Source: CAYVQF01 sp964454015
Lineage (GTDB): Bacteria > Myxococcota_A > Bradymonadia > UBA4248
Direction of reading: 5' to 3'
NCBI GenBank assembly: GCA_964454015.1
Contig: CAYVQF010000004.1
Location: 124,001 to 188,000, forward strand
Length of the DNA: 64,000 bases
Below the pieces are notes generated by a model, which was not told where the DNA came from, made no database searches, and was given only the letters and a program-made list of their open reading frames with translations. This document shows positions 54,702 to 62,802 of this stretch, piece after piece. Within the stretch, counting starts at the first letter, position 1, and every line of letters begins with the position of its first letter. The position numbers and the translations under genes are program-made.

Positions 54702-57647
54702 ATGTCTACTGCGTCCCATAGGAAAGCGCGCCCCAGGTGGGCTAGGTCGGGCCTCGGTTGGCGGTGCTTCGTTGCGCTGCTGCCCCTGCTCTGGGCCGCC
54801 TCGTCTGCCGTGGCTGGCGCGCCGAGCGAGACGACAGCGGAGGGGATGCGCTGTGTGCCCCTGTCGGGGGTGTGGCTCCAGGAGAGCGAGCCGCGCATGG
54901 CGGCGGTGTTGTGCCAAATCGGTGCGGGCTGTCCGCACTTCGTGACCTTCGTCGACGGCGCGCCAGCACAGGTGGCTTGGGTGCCCACGTCCCTGGACAC
55001 GTGCGCGCTGCGTCCGGTGGGGAGCATCGGCCGTTTTGCCCTCTACTACGACGGCGAGGCTTTGATCGGAGTGGATGGGGAGACCTTGCAGGTGAGCTGG
55101 CAGATGGCCTTGGCCAAGGTGGGCGAGGTGGTGTGGCGTAGCCCAAGCTTGGCCCTGCTCAGTGATGAGCGCTTGGTGTTGTTGGGGGCTGGTGCCAAGG
55201 CGCCCACGCTGCTGCTGGACACGCCGGTCACGGCGCCGCTGCAGCTCATCGACCAGCCGGAGCGGGTGGTCCTGGTGGAGCGCGGCGGGCTGAAGTGGTG
55301 GCCGCGCGGCGCGGACGGGCGGCTGATGCCGGTGGAAGAGAACCCTTACCCGGAGCAACTGTCTTTGGGCGATTTCGCCGTGGATGGGCAAGGGATGGTG
55401 GTGTCGCCGCCCGAGAGTCAGCGGGTGATTTGGCTGCGCTTCGAGCCAGGCGAGCGCACGGGGCTGCGGCTCAACGTGACGGCGACGAGTCGCGGGGTGA
55501 GCGGGCTGCCTGAGCACGCCATGGCCATCGCGACGGACACCCATGTGACCCGTCTGATCGGCCGCTGGGGCCGGCTGATGCAGAATCGCTATGAGGTGAA
55601 GTACTGGCGCCTGACGCCTGAAGACCGGGGTACGCTGGCGTCGCCGCGTCCGCTGGTGATGGCCCGGGGGGACTACATCGCCATGGACGGTGGCTTGCGG
55701 GCGGCGCGGGCGGCCATTCTCGATGCGACAGGGACGACCTGGCGCCGGACCCATCTGCTGACTTACGACGCTCCCGGTTCCTTCGTCCACATGGGGACGC
55801 GTACCCTGCTGACCTTTCACCCCGGCGCCGAGGCGCCACTGCGTCTGTGGGATCTGGTCAGTGGTCAAGGGCAGGCGGCGCTGAGCGCCCAGACCTTGGC
55901 GGCGGCAGGCTTGGGCGTCGTGGACCAGGTGCAGGCGTGGCGCCCAGGCGATGAGCGCACCTTCTTGCTGCGCGACGCTGGGGGCGCTGGGATCGCCCTC
56001 GACCTGGAGACGTGGACGCTGTCGGCGGCAGCGACGCCCTTGCCGGGAGCCAAGATCGCGACAACCTTGGTGCCCGTGGGCGATGGCTGGCTTTTCACCT
56101 CGGTGGATGCCGCTGACGCGGTGGTGGGGTGGCGGCTTTTGACGCCGAGCGCGGGTGTCCAGACGCTGGCACCGCGCAGCGAAGTTCAGGACGCCCACTC
56201 GGAGGGCTTGCGCTGGTATGGCTATTGTCCACCCAGTGGGGACTGTGTGCGCGCGCGGCCTGTCATGGTGCGGCCATCGGGCGATGATCGGGCCTGGTCG
56301 GAGCTTCCCTTGGTCGGCATCAGCGGGCAGCCGACGCCGCTTGCGGTGGCCATGACGCTGTTGGCCTTGGTGTTGGCGGTGGTGATCACCGTGTGGCGCA
56401 CGGGCCGCGGGCGTAAGGGGCTGGTGGGACGGCAGGAGAAGCGCAACGAAGAGGTGTCCCTGGTGCTCGCCGTGGACCACAAGGGGCGGCGCTATGTGAC
56501 TGAGCGCGACGCCGAAGGCTTTGTGCATCGCGGCTTGACCCAGCTCCCGTGGCGTCTTGGGCTGTCGGTGTTGCTGGGCGCGGGCGTCGCCTTTGGCTTG
56601 GGCTTCTCCAAGCTCATCGTTGAACCCCTTGGCCCAGCGTTGGTGTGGTGGGCGGCGCTGATCGTCCCGAGCGCGGTGATGAGCTGGCTGGTGCTGTCGT
56701 GGGGGGCGTGGAATCGCCTCTACTTGTTGCGCTTTGGTGATGCCACTGAGGGAGAGTGGTATGACACGGGGACGGCGCGCCAGTCCCTGTGCTACACCTT
56801 GCCCGATGGCCGCACCTTCCGGATGGGGCGGCGGCAGTGGACGACGGCGGACCTCGTGCCGGTGGTGCTTTACGATCCGCGGCGGCCACGTTTTTGTGCG
56901 CAGTACACGGGCAATGGGGTCTTGGCGATACAGACCCGGACGACCCACGGCAAGCTCTCGGGCAACGCCGTGACCCATGACCTCGGGTTGATGCTGCTGT
57001 CGCTGCTCGCCGTCGGGGCGGCGGCCGGGGTGATCGCTTCTTCCTTTTTCCAAGCTTTCCCGGACGATCTGACGTCGTGGCACTTGGGCCGGATGGAGGC
57101 GCAGGCCCAGGCGCAACACCTCCCCTTCGCCGAGGTCTGCCTGGAGACCTGTGCGCGGGAGGGGGGGGCGACGTGCGCCGATCAGTGCCATCACCGCCAG
57201 CTTCATCTGATTTTCAAAGCCGCAGGCATCGCCTTCGAGAGAGACCCGGCGCTGCTTCCCAGCGATGTGGTGCGGGCGCAGCGGAGCCAAGTCGAGGCGG
57301 TGGTGGCCGAGCTCGCCGAGGCCGAGGGGCACCATTGTGATGCGATGGCGACGAAGGTCGCGGCGAGCGCCGTGTGGAGTCAGGCTTTGGAGAGCGCTTT
57401 CCGCGAGGTCTATGGCCGGGAGGGCCACTTGGGCGATCCGGCCCTGGCGGCTGAGGAGCAGGCGCTGGCGGCGCTCGTAGAGGATCGCGTGTGGCCGCTG
57501 TGTGCGCCGCAGGAGGGCTGCGCGCGTGGCGAAGCGTGCCTCGCGCCACCGAAATGCAAGGGCGACACCCAGCTTCTGCGCGGGCAGCTCTGTGGACTCG
57601 CCGCGGCGACGCTGGGGATTGGGCCCGAGGCGGTGCCAGCGCCTTAG
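54702..57647 (+). CDS. Large secreted/membrane protein with propeller-like N-terminal half
   Basis: About 981 residues. Signal peptide (to about 40), a beta-propeller-like extracytoplasmic part to about 540 (LYYDGEALIGVDGETLQVSW, DRGTLASPRPLVMARGDY), a transmembrane helix (PLAVAMTLLALVLAVVITVW, about 550), a cytoplasmic segment, two more hydrophobic spans (about 605-660), and a further span near 770, then a Cys-rich C-terminus (ETCAREGGATCADQC, CAPQEGCARGEACLAPPKC). The Cys-rich tail suggests a non-cytoplasmic end. No named family recognised. ATG 54702 or GTG 54699 both lie after AGGAGG, with rather long spacing. It is divergent from the SDR gene. Confidence 0.7.
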   Translation: MSTASHRKARPRWARSGLGWRCFVALLPLLWAASSAVAGAPSETTAEGMRCVPLSGVWLQESEPRMAAVLCQIGAGCPHFVTFVDGAPAQVAWVPTSLDTCALRPVGSIGRFALYYDGEALIGVDGETLQVSWQMALAKVGEVVWRSPSLALLSDERLVLLGAGAKAPTLLLDTPVTAPLQLIDQPERVVLVERGGLKWWPRGADGRLMPVEENPYPEQLSLGDFAVDGQGMVVSPPESQRVIWLRFEPGERTGLRLNVTATSRGVSGLPEHAMAIATDTHVTRLIGRWGRLMQNRYEVKYWRLTPEDRGTLASPRPLVMARGDYIAMDGGLRAARAAILDATGTTWRRTHLLTYDAPGSFVHMGTRTLLTFHPGAEAPLRLWDLVSGQGQAALSAQTLAAAGLGVVDQVQAWRPGDERTFLLRDAGGAGIALDLETWTLSAAATPLPGAKIATTLVPVGDGWLFTSVDAADAVVGWRLLTPSAGVQTLAPRSEVQDAHSEGLRWYGYCPPSGDCVRARPVMVRPSGDDRAWSELPLVGISGQPTPLAVAMTLLALVLAVVITVWRTGRGRKGLVGRQEKRNEEVSLVLAVDHKGRRYVTERDAEGFVHRGLTQLPWRLGLSVLLGAGVAFGLGFSKLIVEPLGPALVWWAALIVPSAVMSWLVLSWGAWNRLYLLRFGDATEGEWYDTGTARQSLCYTLPDGRTFRMGRRQWTTADLVPVVLYDPRRPRFCAQYTGNGVLAIQTRTTHGKLSGNAVTHDLGLMLLSLLAVGAAAGVIASSFFQAFPDDLTSWHLGRMEAQAQAQHLPFAEVCLETCAREGGATCADQCHHRQLHLIFKAAGIAFERDPALLPSDVVRAQRSQVEAVVAELAEAEGHHCDAMATKVAASAVWSQALESAFREVYGREGHLGDPALAAEEQALAALVEDRVWPLCAPQEGCARGEACLAPPKCKGDTQLLRGQLCGLAAATLGIGPEAVPAP

Positions 57648-57681
57648 GGAGCGTGCGGGCCGATGCCGGGGCACAAAGGCA

Positions 57682-57711
57682 TTGTCAGGGCTGGCCCCCA
57701 TCCTCTATAAA
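57682..57711 (+). promoter_or_regulatory. Sigma-70 promoter for the 57753 membrane protein
   Basis: TTGTCA (57682-57687) and TATAAA (57706-57711) are 18 bases apart, each five of six to consensus, in the 105-base gap. The transcript would start near 57718, 35 bases before the start codon. Confidence 0.6.
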
Positions 57712-57752
57712 CGGGGTGGTGGGGGGCGGTTCAGAGAGCGAGGTGATAGCTT

Positions 57753-58268
57753 ATGCAGCAGTACAACGTGCAAAATATCAGAGAGAAATTCGAGGAGTAC
57801 ACCAGCAACCAAGAAATCGTCGCGGCAGCCGCCTGCTCCATGGGCGGTGCGCTGATCGTGCTGTTGTCGCTGGTGGGGTGGCTGGGGGGCGTGCAGTCCA
57901 TTGCGCGCTCGGGCTATTCTTGGGGTGCCATCCTCATCTACTTGATGGTCATCCCTTTGGGGGTTGCGATTTGGCGCGGGATCTCCTTCGCCGCGTGGGC
58001 GGCGGCGGGGCTGATCATCTTTGACTTCGTCATCGACATCATCGTCTCGTACGCGCGCTTCTCCGATTTCCCCGGTTGGGCCGTGGCCTTCAAGTTCATC
58101 CTCTTCTTTCTCGTCTTGCAGGTGGTGTGGCAGCGCGATGAGGAGGAGGAGGTAGAGGCCCCGGCGCCTGGCTACTATCAGGCGCCTCCGCAGCAACAGA
58201 TGCCGCAGCAGGCGCCGCCGCCCGTGGTGGGGCGTCCCAGGCGCCAGGTCCCGGGCCCGCGTCGCTGA
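57753..58268 (+). CDS. Small multi-span membrane protein of unknown function
   Basis: A 171-residue protein with four hydrophobic helices: ALIVLLSLVGWLGG, SWGAILIYLMVIPLGVAIW, SFAAWAAAGLIIFDFVID, and AFKFILFFLVLQVVW. The tail is acidic then rich in Pro and Gln (GYYQAPPQQQMPQQAPPPVV) and ends in a basic stretch, so likely cytoplasmic. No family recognised. ATG 57753 follows GAGGTGATAGC. A good promoter lies just upstream. Confidence 0.75.
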   Translation: MQQYNVQNIREKFEEYTSNQEIVAAAACSMGGALIVLLSLVGWLGGVQSIARSGYSWGAILIYLMVIPLGVAIWRGISFAAWAAAGLIIFDFVIDIIVSYARFSDFPGWAVAFKFILFFLVLQVVWQRDEEEEVEAPAPGYYQAPPQQQMPQQAPPPVVGRPRRQVPGPRR

Positions 58269-58274
58269 TGAAGG

Positions 58275-58799
58275 TCACCGTGGCGGCGCGGCGAGCGCGT
58301 CGAGGCTGAGCACGTGGTAGACTGGGGCGTAGGCTTCGACATAGGCCGGGCTGTGGGGAACGAGTGGGAAGCCCTCGCGATTCATGCGGGCGATGTAGGC
58401 TGCGAAATCGTGGGCGGACACGGGGCCGTCTTCCCACTGGCGCAAGAGTGAGCCCGCGAGGCCAAGCTCGGCGCTGAGTGGCGACGCGGCGTCGATGGCT
58501 GCCGCCGCCTGGGCCGCGGCAAAATAGCGGCGGAGATCACCACCGGCGCGGAGAAAGGGGCGCAGGTAGACCCGTGCCACTTGGCGCTGTGGGCAGAGCA
58601 GCTCCACGGGTTCCTCCCAGGGCTGCGGCTCGACGCCGAGGGCTTGGGCGAGCTTGTGCAGGGGCAAGAAGCCTTCGTCGGGGAGGGGCGGCGGTGGGAT
58701 GGTGCGCTGGTGGAGGAGTAGATAGAGATCCTGGGCTTCCATGTCGGGATAGCGCTCCGCGTGGTCTTGGAGCAGTTCCCACAGGTCAGATTCTGACAT
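58275..58799 (-). CDS. Unknown soluble protein linked to the MurC-like gene
   Basis: A 174-residue soluble protein, helical and Leu-rich: LWELLQDHAERYPDMEAQDL, PLHKLAQALGVEPQPWEEPVE, YFAAAQAAAAIDAAS, FAAYIARMNREGFPL. One Cys. No signal peptide or named family. The start codon is three bases after the stop of the MurC-like gene, and GAGAG lies ten bases upstream inside that gene, so the two are coupled. The 3' end is convergent with the membrane protein gene. A role with the ligase is inferred only from position. Confidence 0.7.
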   Translation of the reverse strand: MSESDLWELLQDHAERYPDMEAQDLYLLLHQRTIPPPPLPDEGFLPLHKLAQALGVEPQPWEEPVELLCPQRQVARVYLRPFLRAGGDLRRYFAAAQAAAAIDAASPLSAELGLAGSLLRQWEDGPVSAHDFAAYIARMNREGFPLVPHSPAYVEAYAPVYHVLSLDALAAPPR

Positions 58800-58802
58800 G
58801 AC

Positions 58803-60221
58803 TCAAGCGCTCTCACAGTGTGCGGCACGCGCCGCGACGGCGGCGGCGGCGGTGGTAAAGAGCCCGCCGCCACCGAAGACGATGACGCCATCGCCGGCGA
58901 CGAGCCGTTCTTGTAAGCCTTGGGCCAGCGCCGAGAGGTCGTCGTAGGGGGCCACGGCGTGGCCGCCGGCGGCGCAGACGGCGGCGGCCAGGGCGGTGCT
59001 GCTGATCTCAGGGCGTGTGGCTTCGCCGCCGGCGTCGAGGGGGGCCAAGTGGACGAGGTCTGCGGCGCCCAGGGCGGTGGCGAAGGCGTCCCAGTGGTAG
59101 GCGAGGAGGGAGTAGCGGAAAGGTTGAAAGACCGCGTGGATGCGACCGGGGACGCGGGCGCGGAGGGCGCGGAGGTTGCCAGCGATGCAGGTGGGGTGGC
59201 TGGTGTAATCGGTGACGAAGAGGAAGGGGCCGAGGCGGCGCTCTTCGAAGCGGTCGACCAGGCCATCGTAGGTGGCGACGGCAGCTTGGATGGTGGCAAA
59301 GGGGACGCCGAGGGCCAGGGCCATGGCCGCGGCGGTGATGAGGTTGCGGGCGTTGAGATCGCCTTTGAGCGCCGGATGGAGGCGGCCCAGGGGCGCGGCG
59401 TCACGGGTGAGGGTGAAGGTGAGGCTGCCGTCGGGTTCGAGGTTGAGATCGCGGGCGTCGAGGAGGTGGGCGGCGTCCGTGTCCCCGTGCGGGTCCCAGC
59501 GACACAACGTCGTGGGTGGATCCAAAGGTGAGAGGCGCCGCAAGAGAAGTGTCATGCCCTCGCCGTCGCTGCCCAGGACGCAGTGGCCGCGGCCCCTGGC
59601 GCGCCAGCGCTGGTAGAGCACCTCGAAGGAGGTGGCGATGTCCGCGAGGGATGGGTAGACGTTGAGGTGATCGGCTTCGATGTTGTTGATGAGGAGGTGG
59701 CTGGGGTGGTGGCAGAGGTGGGTGCGGTCGGACTCATCTACTTCGGCGACGAGGAAGTCGTCCTCTGGGAGGGCGAGGGCGGCGCAGTGATCGCTGCGTC
59801 GTGGCGCGCCGAGGACGAAGCTGACCCGGGCCCCGTGGGCCTCGAGCATGGCGATGAGGGCGGCGGCGCAGGTGCCCTTGCCGTGGGTGCCGCAGACGGC
59901 GATGCCCTGTGGGTGGGCGTTGACCCACCCGGCGAGGTAGGCGCCGCGGGAAGAGAGGGGGATGTCACGGGCGCGGGCGGCGCACACTTCGACGTTGTCT
60001 GGTGGGATGGCCGAGGAATAGACGACTTGGCCGATGTCCGGCGTGATGTGGCTGGCGGCGTGGTCGTGGAAGACGGTGGCGCCGGCAGCGCTGAGCGCGT
60101 CGAGGATGGGCGAGGGGCGTTGATCCGAGCCCGAGACGGTGACGCCCTTGGCGAGGGCGAAGCGCGCGAGGGCGTGCATGCCAGCGCCGCCGATGCCGAC
60201 GAAGTGAACAGAGGCTTTCAT
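58803..60221 (-). CDS. MurC-like UDP-N-acetylmuramate ligase family protein, diverged
   Basis: A 472-residue Mur ligase. N-terminal substrate domain VHFVGIGGAGMHALARFALA and GSDQRPSPILDALSAAG; the ATP loop GTHGKGTCAAALIAM; central LLINNIEADHLNVYPSLADI; C-terminal VTDYTSHPTCIAGNL. MurC adds L-Ala to UDP-MurNAc. The usual loop is GTHGKTTT, with Thr contacting Mg; here Lys is followed by Gly-Thr. The usual DYGHHPTE is DYTSHPTC. It may be MurC, Mpl or an alternative ligase; no other mur gene is near. ATG 60221 follows GAGG. Confidence 0.8.
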   Translation of the reverse strand: MKASVHFVGIGGAGMHALARFALAKGVTVSGSDQRPSPILDALSAAGATVFHDHAASHITPDIGQVVYSSAIPPDNVEVCAARARDIPLSSRGAYLAGWVNAHPQGIAVCGTHGKGTCAAALIAMLEAHGARVSFVLGAPRRSDHCAALALPEDDFLVAEVDESDRTHLCHHPSHLLINNIEADHLNVYPSLADIATSFEVLYQRWRARGRGHCVLGSDGEGMTLLLRRLSPLDPPTTLCRWDPHGDTDAAHLLDARDLNLEPDGSLTFTLTRDAAPLGRLHPALKGDLNARNLITAAAMALALGVPFATIQAAVATYDGLVDRFEERRLGPFLFVTDYTSHPTCIAGNLRALRARVPGRIHAVFQPFRYSLLAYHWDAFATALGAADLVHLAPLDAGGEATRPEISSTALAAAVCAAGGHAVAPYDDLSALAQGLQERLVAGDGVIVFGGGGLFTTAAAAVAARAAHCESA

Positions 60222-60315
60222 GGGTTGGCCTCGAGGTGCAGGCCAGTGGCCTGCGCGTTGGGTGGCGCCACGAGAGGCGCGGCGCGACGTTTGCCAAGGC
60301 GCTTGCGCAGCGGGG

Positions 60316-62775
60316 TCAGTCGGTGACGGTGAAGGGGACCATGCGGGTGGGATCGAAGAGCCCGTTGTCATCGGGATCGCAGTAGATCCAGGTGGCGCCG
60401 CCGTCGCCCGAGAAGCGGTAGACGAGGGCATAGATGCCTGTGGTGGCGATGGTCAAGGTGCGGGCGTACTCGTTGTTGTTGTCGCTGGTGTGGCCCGTGT
60501 TGTAGTTGGCGGCGGCCCAGGTGAAGACGCCGGTGGTGTCGTCACGGGGATCTTCGTTGTCGGGGCCGTAGCCGAGCTGGGCGAGGATACCCGGGCAATA
60601 GGTGCCATTCTCGCTACAGTTCTCGACGTAGACGCGGCCAAAGAAGGGGACGCTCTCGGCGCCTGCGACAGCGGTCAGGTTTTCGGGATCTTTGTCCTGG
60701 GTGGGGTACTGGAAAATGCACCAGCCCACGGTCTTGTCGGCGACGCTGAGGGTGCCGGTCTCGTCGACGCTAAAGGCGGTGTCGGGGTTGCTGTCGCAAT
60801 AGGTCCACTCGCCGCTGTCATCGACGGCGAAGCGGAAAGCGTAGCGGTAGTCGCCGTCGGCCGTGGGGACCAAGATGCCGCTGTACTCATCGTTGGCGGA
60901 GGTGGTGTGGGCGGCGTTGTAGGTGGCCGCGGTCCAGGTGTAGGTGCTGGGGTCGGTGCTGGGGTCGGCGGTGTCGGGGCCGAAGCCGATCTCGGCTTGG
61001 ACGCGCGGGCACTGGGTGCCGCCGCCGGTGCAGCCGTCCACCAAGACTTGGGCGTAGATGGGGGTGGTGGCGACGGTCTTGACGGTGGAGGTCTGGAGGG
61101 GGCCCTGGAGTCTGCACCAAGAGACGCCCGGGGTGACGGGATCGCCGACCTCGACCACGCCGAGCTCCGTGAGTTGGACGCCGTTGTCCGAGCCGTCGAG
61201 GTCGCAGTAGGTCCAGCTCTGGCCGTTGTCGACGGAGAAGCGATAGGCGTAAGCGTAGGTGCCGTTGGTGTTGATGTTCAGATTGCTCACGTACTCGCTG
61301 TTGTTGTCCTCTTCTTCGCGGGCGTTGAAGGTGGCGTCGCGCCAGTCGAAGATGTCGGGTTGCACCTGCGGGTTGCGGCCTTGGGGGCCGTGGCCGAGTT
61401 GGGCGCGCACGGCGGCACAGGTCTGCTCGCCTTCAGTGCAGCCGGGGACGTAGACCCGGCCGAAGATCGCTTCGGTGTCTTCGCTGACGCCGGTGGCGGT
61501 GCTGGGCGGGTATTGCAGGTTACACCACATGACGTGGAGGGTGTCCTCAGCGACGTTGAGGGTGCCGGCGCTCTCAGGCTGGAAGCCGTTGTCCGAGCCG
61601 TCGAGGTCGCAGTACATCCAGCTTTGGCCGTTGTCGGCGGAGAAGCGGTAGGCGTAGGCGTAGGTGCCGGGGCTGGCGACGGTGAGGGAGGCCATGTGCT
61701 CGTCGTTGTTGTCCGCCGTGTGGGCCGGGTTGAGGTTGGCCCGTTTCCACTGGAAGGCATTGGGCTCTGCCGCGGCGTTCACCCCTTGGGGGCCATAGCC
61801 GAGATCGCCGATGATTTGCTGGCACTGCTGCTCGCCTTCGGTGCAGTCTTGGGCAAAGACCCGGCCGAAGATCATCTCGGTCTCGGCGCCGGGCGCGGCG
61901 TTGGTGCTGGGGGGCCAGTGGAGGGAGCACCAGCCGACGGAGGTCACGTCGGTGGCGACGGTGAGCTGACCCATTTGGTCAGCCTGGAAGCCATCGGCCG
62001 AGCCGCCGAGGTCGCAGTAGGTCCAGGAGTTGCCGCCGTTGACGCTGAAGCGATAGACGTAGGCGTAGCTGCCTTCGGCGCTGGGGGTGATGGTGGCCAT
62101 GTACTCGTCTTCGTCGTCATCGGTGTGGGCCGGGTTGTAGCTGGCCCCGGTCCAGGTGAAGCCCGTCGGGTTGGTCTCGGGGTTGACCGAGGTGGGGCCC
62201 CAGCCGAGCTCACCGAGGACGGTGGCGCATTGTTGTCCGCCATCGGTGCAGCCGCCTTCCCAGATGCGGCCAAAGATGGGCTCGGTGCTCTGTCCCGGTG
62301 CCACGCGCGTCGAGGCGGGCCAGTGCAGCTTGCACCAGTCGACTTCTTCTGCGACGGCGGCGCGGTACTCGAAGGCGTCGGCTTTGGTCACGCTCTCGCC
62401 CGAGGGGTTGGTGACGATGATGGCGACCTTGCCGGGTCCCGTCGCGGCTGGCGAGGTGGCTTCGAGCTGGGTGGCGCCGATGAGCCTGACGTTGGCCCCA
62501 GGGTTGTCTCCAAAATGGACCGTGGCGCCGTTGATGAAGTTGCGCCCGTGAATGGTCACCACGGTGCCGCCCGCCACTGGGCCCGCGATGGGGGAGATGG
62601 CCGAGACGAAGAGCTCTGTGGGGTTGACCGTCTCTTCGTCGATGACGTCATTGGGCGGCAACTCGCTGAGGTCGAGATTCTTCTTGGGGGGATCGTCGTC
62701 ACAGGCGGTGGCAAAGATCCACGCCAGGGCCGATACGGCGATGAGGCAGCGGGTGAGAGAGTCGTGGCAACGCAT
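60316..62775 (-). CDS. Lipoprotein with IPT/TIG domain and five tandem Cys-rich modules
   Basis: An 819-residue protein: lipobox FATAC (Cys25), a short acidic linker, an IPT/TIG Ig-like domain (about 56-138, SPIAGPVAGGTVVTIHGRNF), then five modules of about 135 residues beginning at about 145, 280, 415, 551 and 683. Each opens with W-C (WCKLHWP, WCSLHWP, WCNLQYP, WCRLQGP, WCIFQYP), has G-C-T, a second Cys, N-x-x-H or NAR plus D/N-N-D-E-Y, Y-A-Y-R-F-S and W-T-Y-C-D. Four Cys per module could form two disulfides. It is 27 bases downstream of the amylase gene, so a starch-surface role is plausible. ATG 62775 follows AAGGAG. Confidence 0.88.
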   Translation of the reverse strand: MRCHDSLTRCLIAVSALAWIFATACDDDPPKKNLDLSELPPNDVIDEETVNPTELFVSAISPIAGPVAGGTVVTIHGRNFINGATVHFGDNPGANVRLIGATQLEATSPAATGPGKVAIIVTNPSGESVTKADAFEYRAAVAEEVDWCKLHWPASTRVAPGQSTEPIFGRIWEGGCTDGGQQCATVLGELGWGPTSVNPETNPTGFTWTGASYNPAHTDDDEDEYMATITPSAEGSYAYVYRFSVNGGNSWTYCDLGGSADGFQADQMGQLTVATDVTSVGWCSLHWPPSTNAAPGAETEMIFGRVFAQDCTEGEQQCQQIIGDLGYGPQGVNAAAEPNAFQWKRANLNPAHTADNNDEHMASLTVASPGTYAYAYRFSADNGQSWMYCDLDGSDNGFQPESAGTLNVAEDTLHVMWCNLQYPPSTATGVSEDTEAIFGRVYVPGCTEGEQTCAAVRAQLGHGPQGRNPQVQPDIFDWRDATFNAREEEDNNSEYVSNLNINTNGTYAYAYRFSVDNGQSWTYCDLDGSDNGVQLTELGVVEVGDPVTPGVSWCRLQGPLQTSTVKTVATTPIYAQVLVDGCTGGGTQCPRVQAEIGFGPDTADPSTDPSTYTWTAATYNAAHTTSANDEYSGILVPTADGDYRYAFRFAVDDSGEWTYCDSNPDTAFSVDETGTLSVADKTVGWCIFQYPTQDKDPENLTAVAGAESVPFFGRVYVENCSENGTYCPGILAQLGYGPDNEDPRDDTTGVFTWAAANYNTGHTSDNNNEYARTLTIATTGIYALVYRFSGDGGATWIYCDPDDNGLFDPTRMVPFTVTD
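60319..62343 (-). repeat. Five tandem protein modules of 132-136 codons
   Basis: Module boundaries are about 61939-62343, 61534-61938, 61126-61533, 60730-61125 and 60319-60729, each starting just before a Trp-Cys. The first three are closest in length (135, 135, 136 codons). Similarity is clearest at W-C, Y-A-Y-R-F and W-x-Y-C-D. Confidence 0.8.
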
Positions 62776-62802
62776 GGTCGTCTCCTTCAATGGACAAGGT
62801 CG

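Noticed and set aside
54636..57701. 1021-codon minus-strand open frame
   Set aside because: Antisense to the membrane protein at 54702; its His/Arg/Gln-rich translation has no signal or domain.
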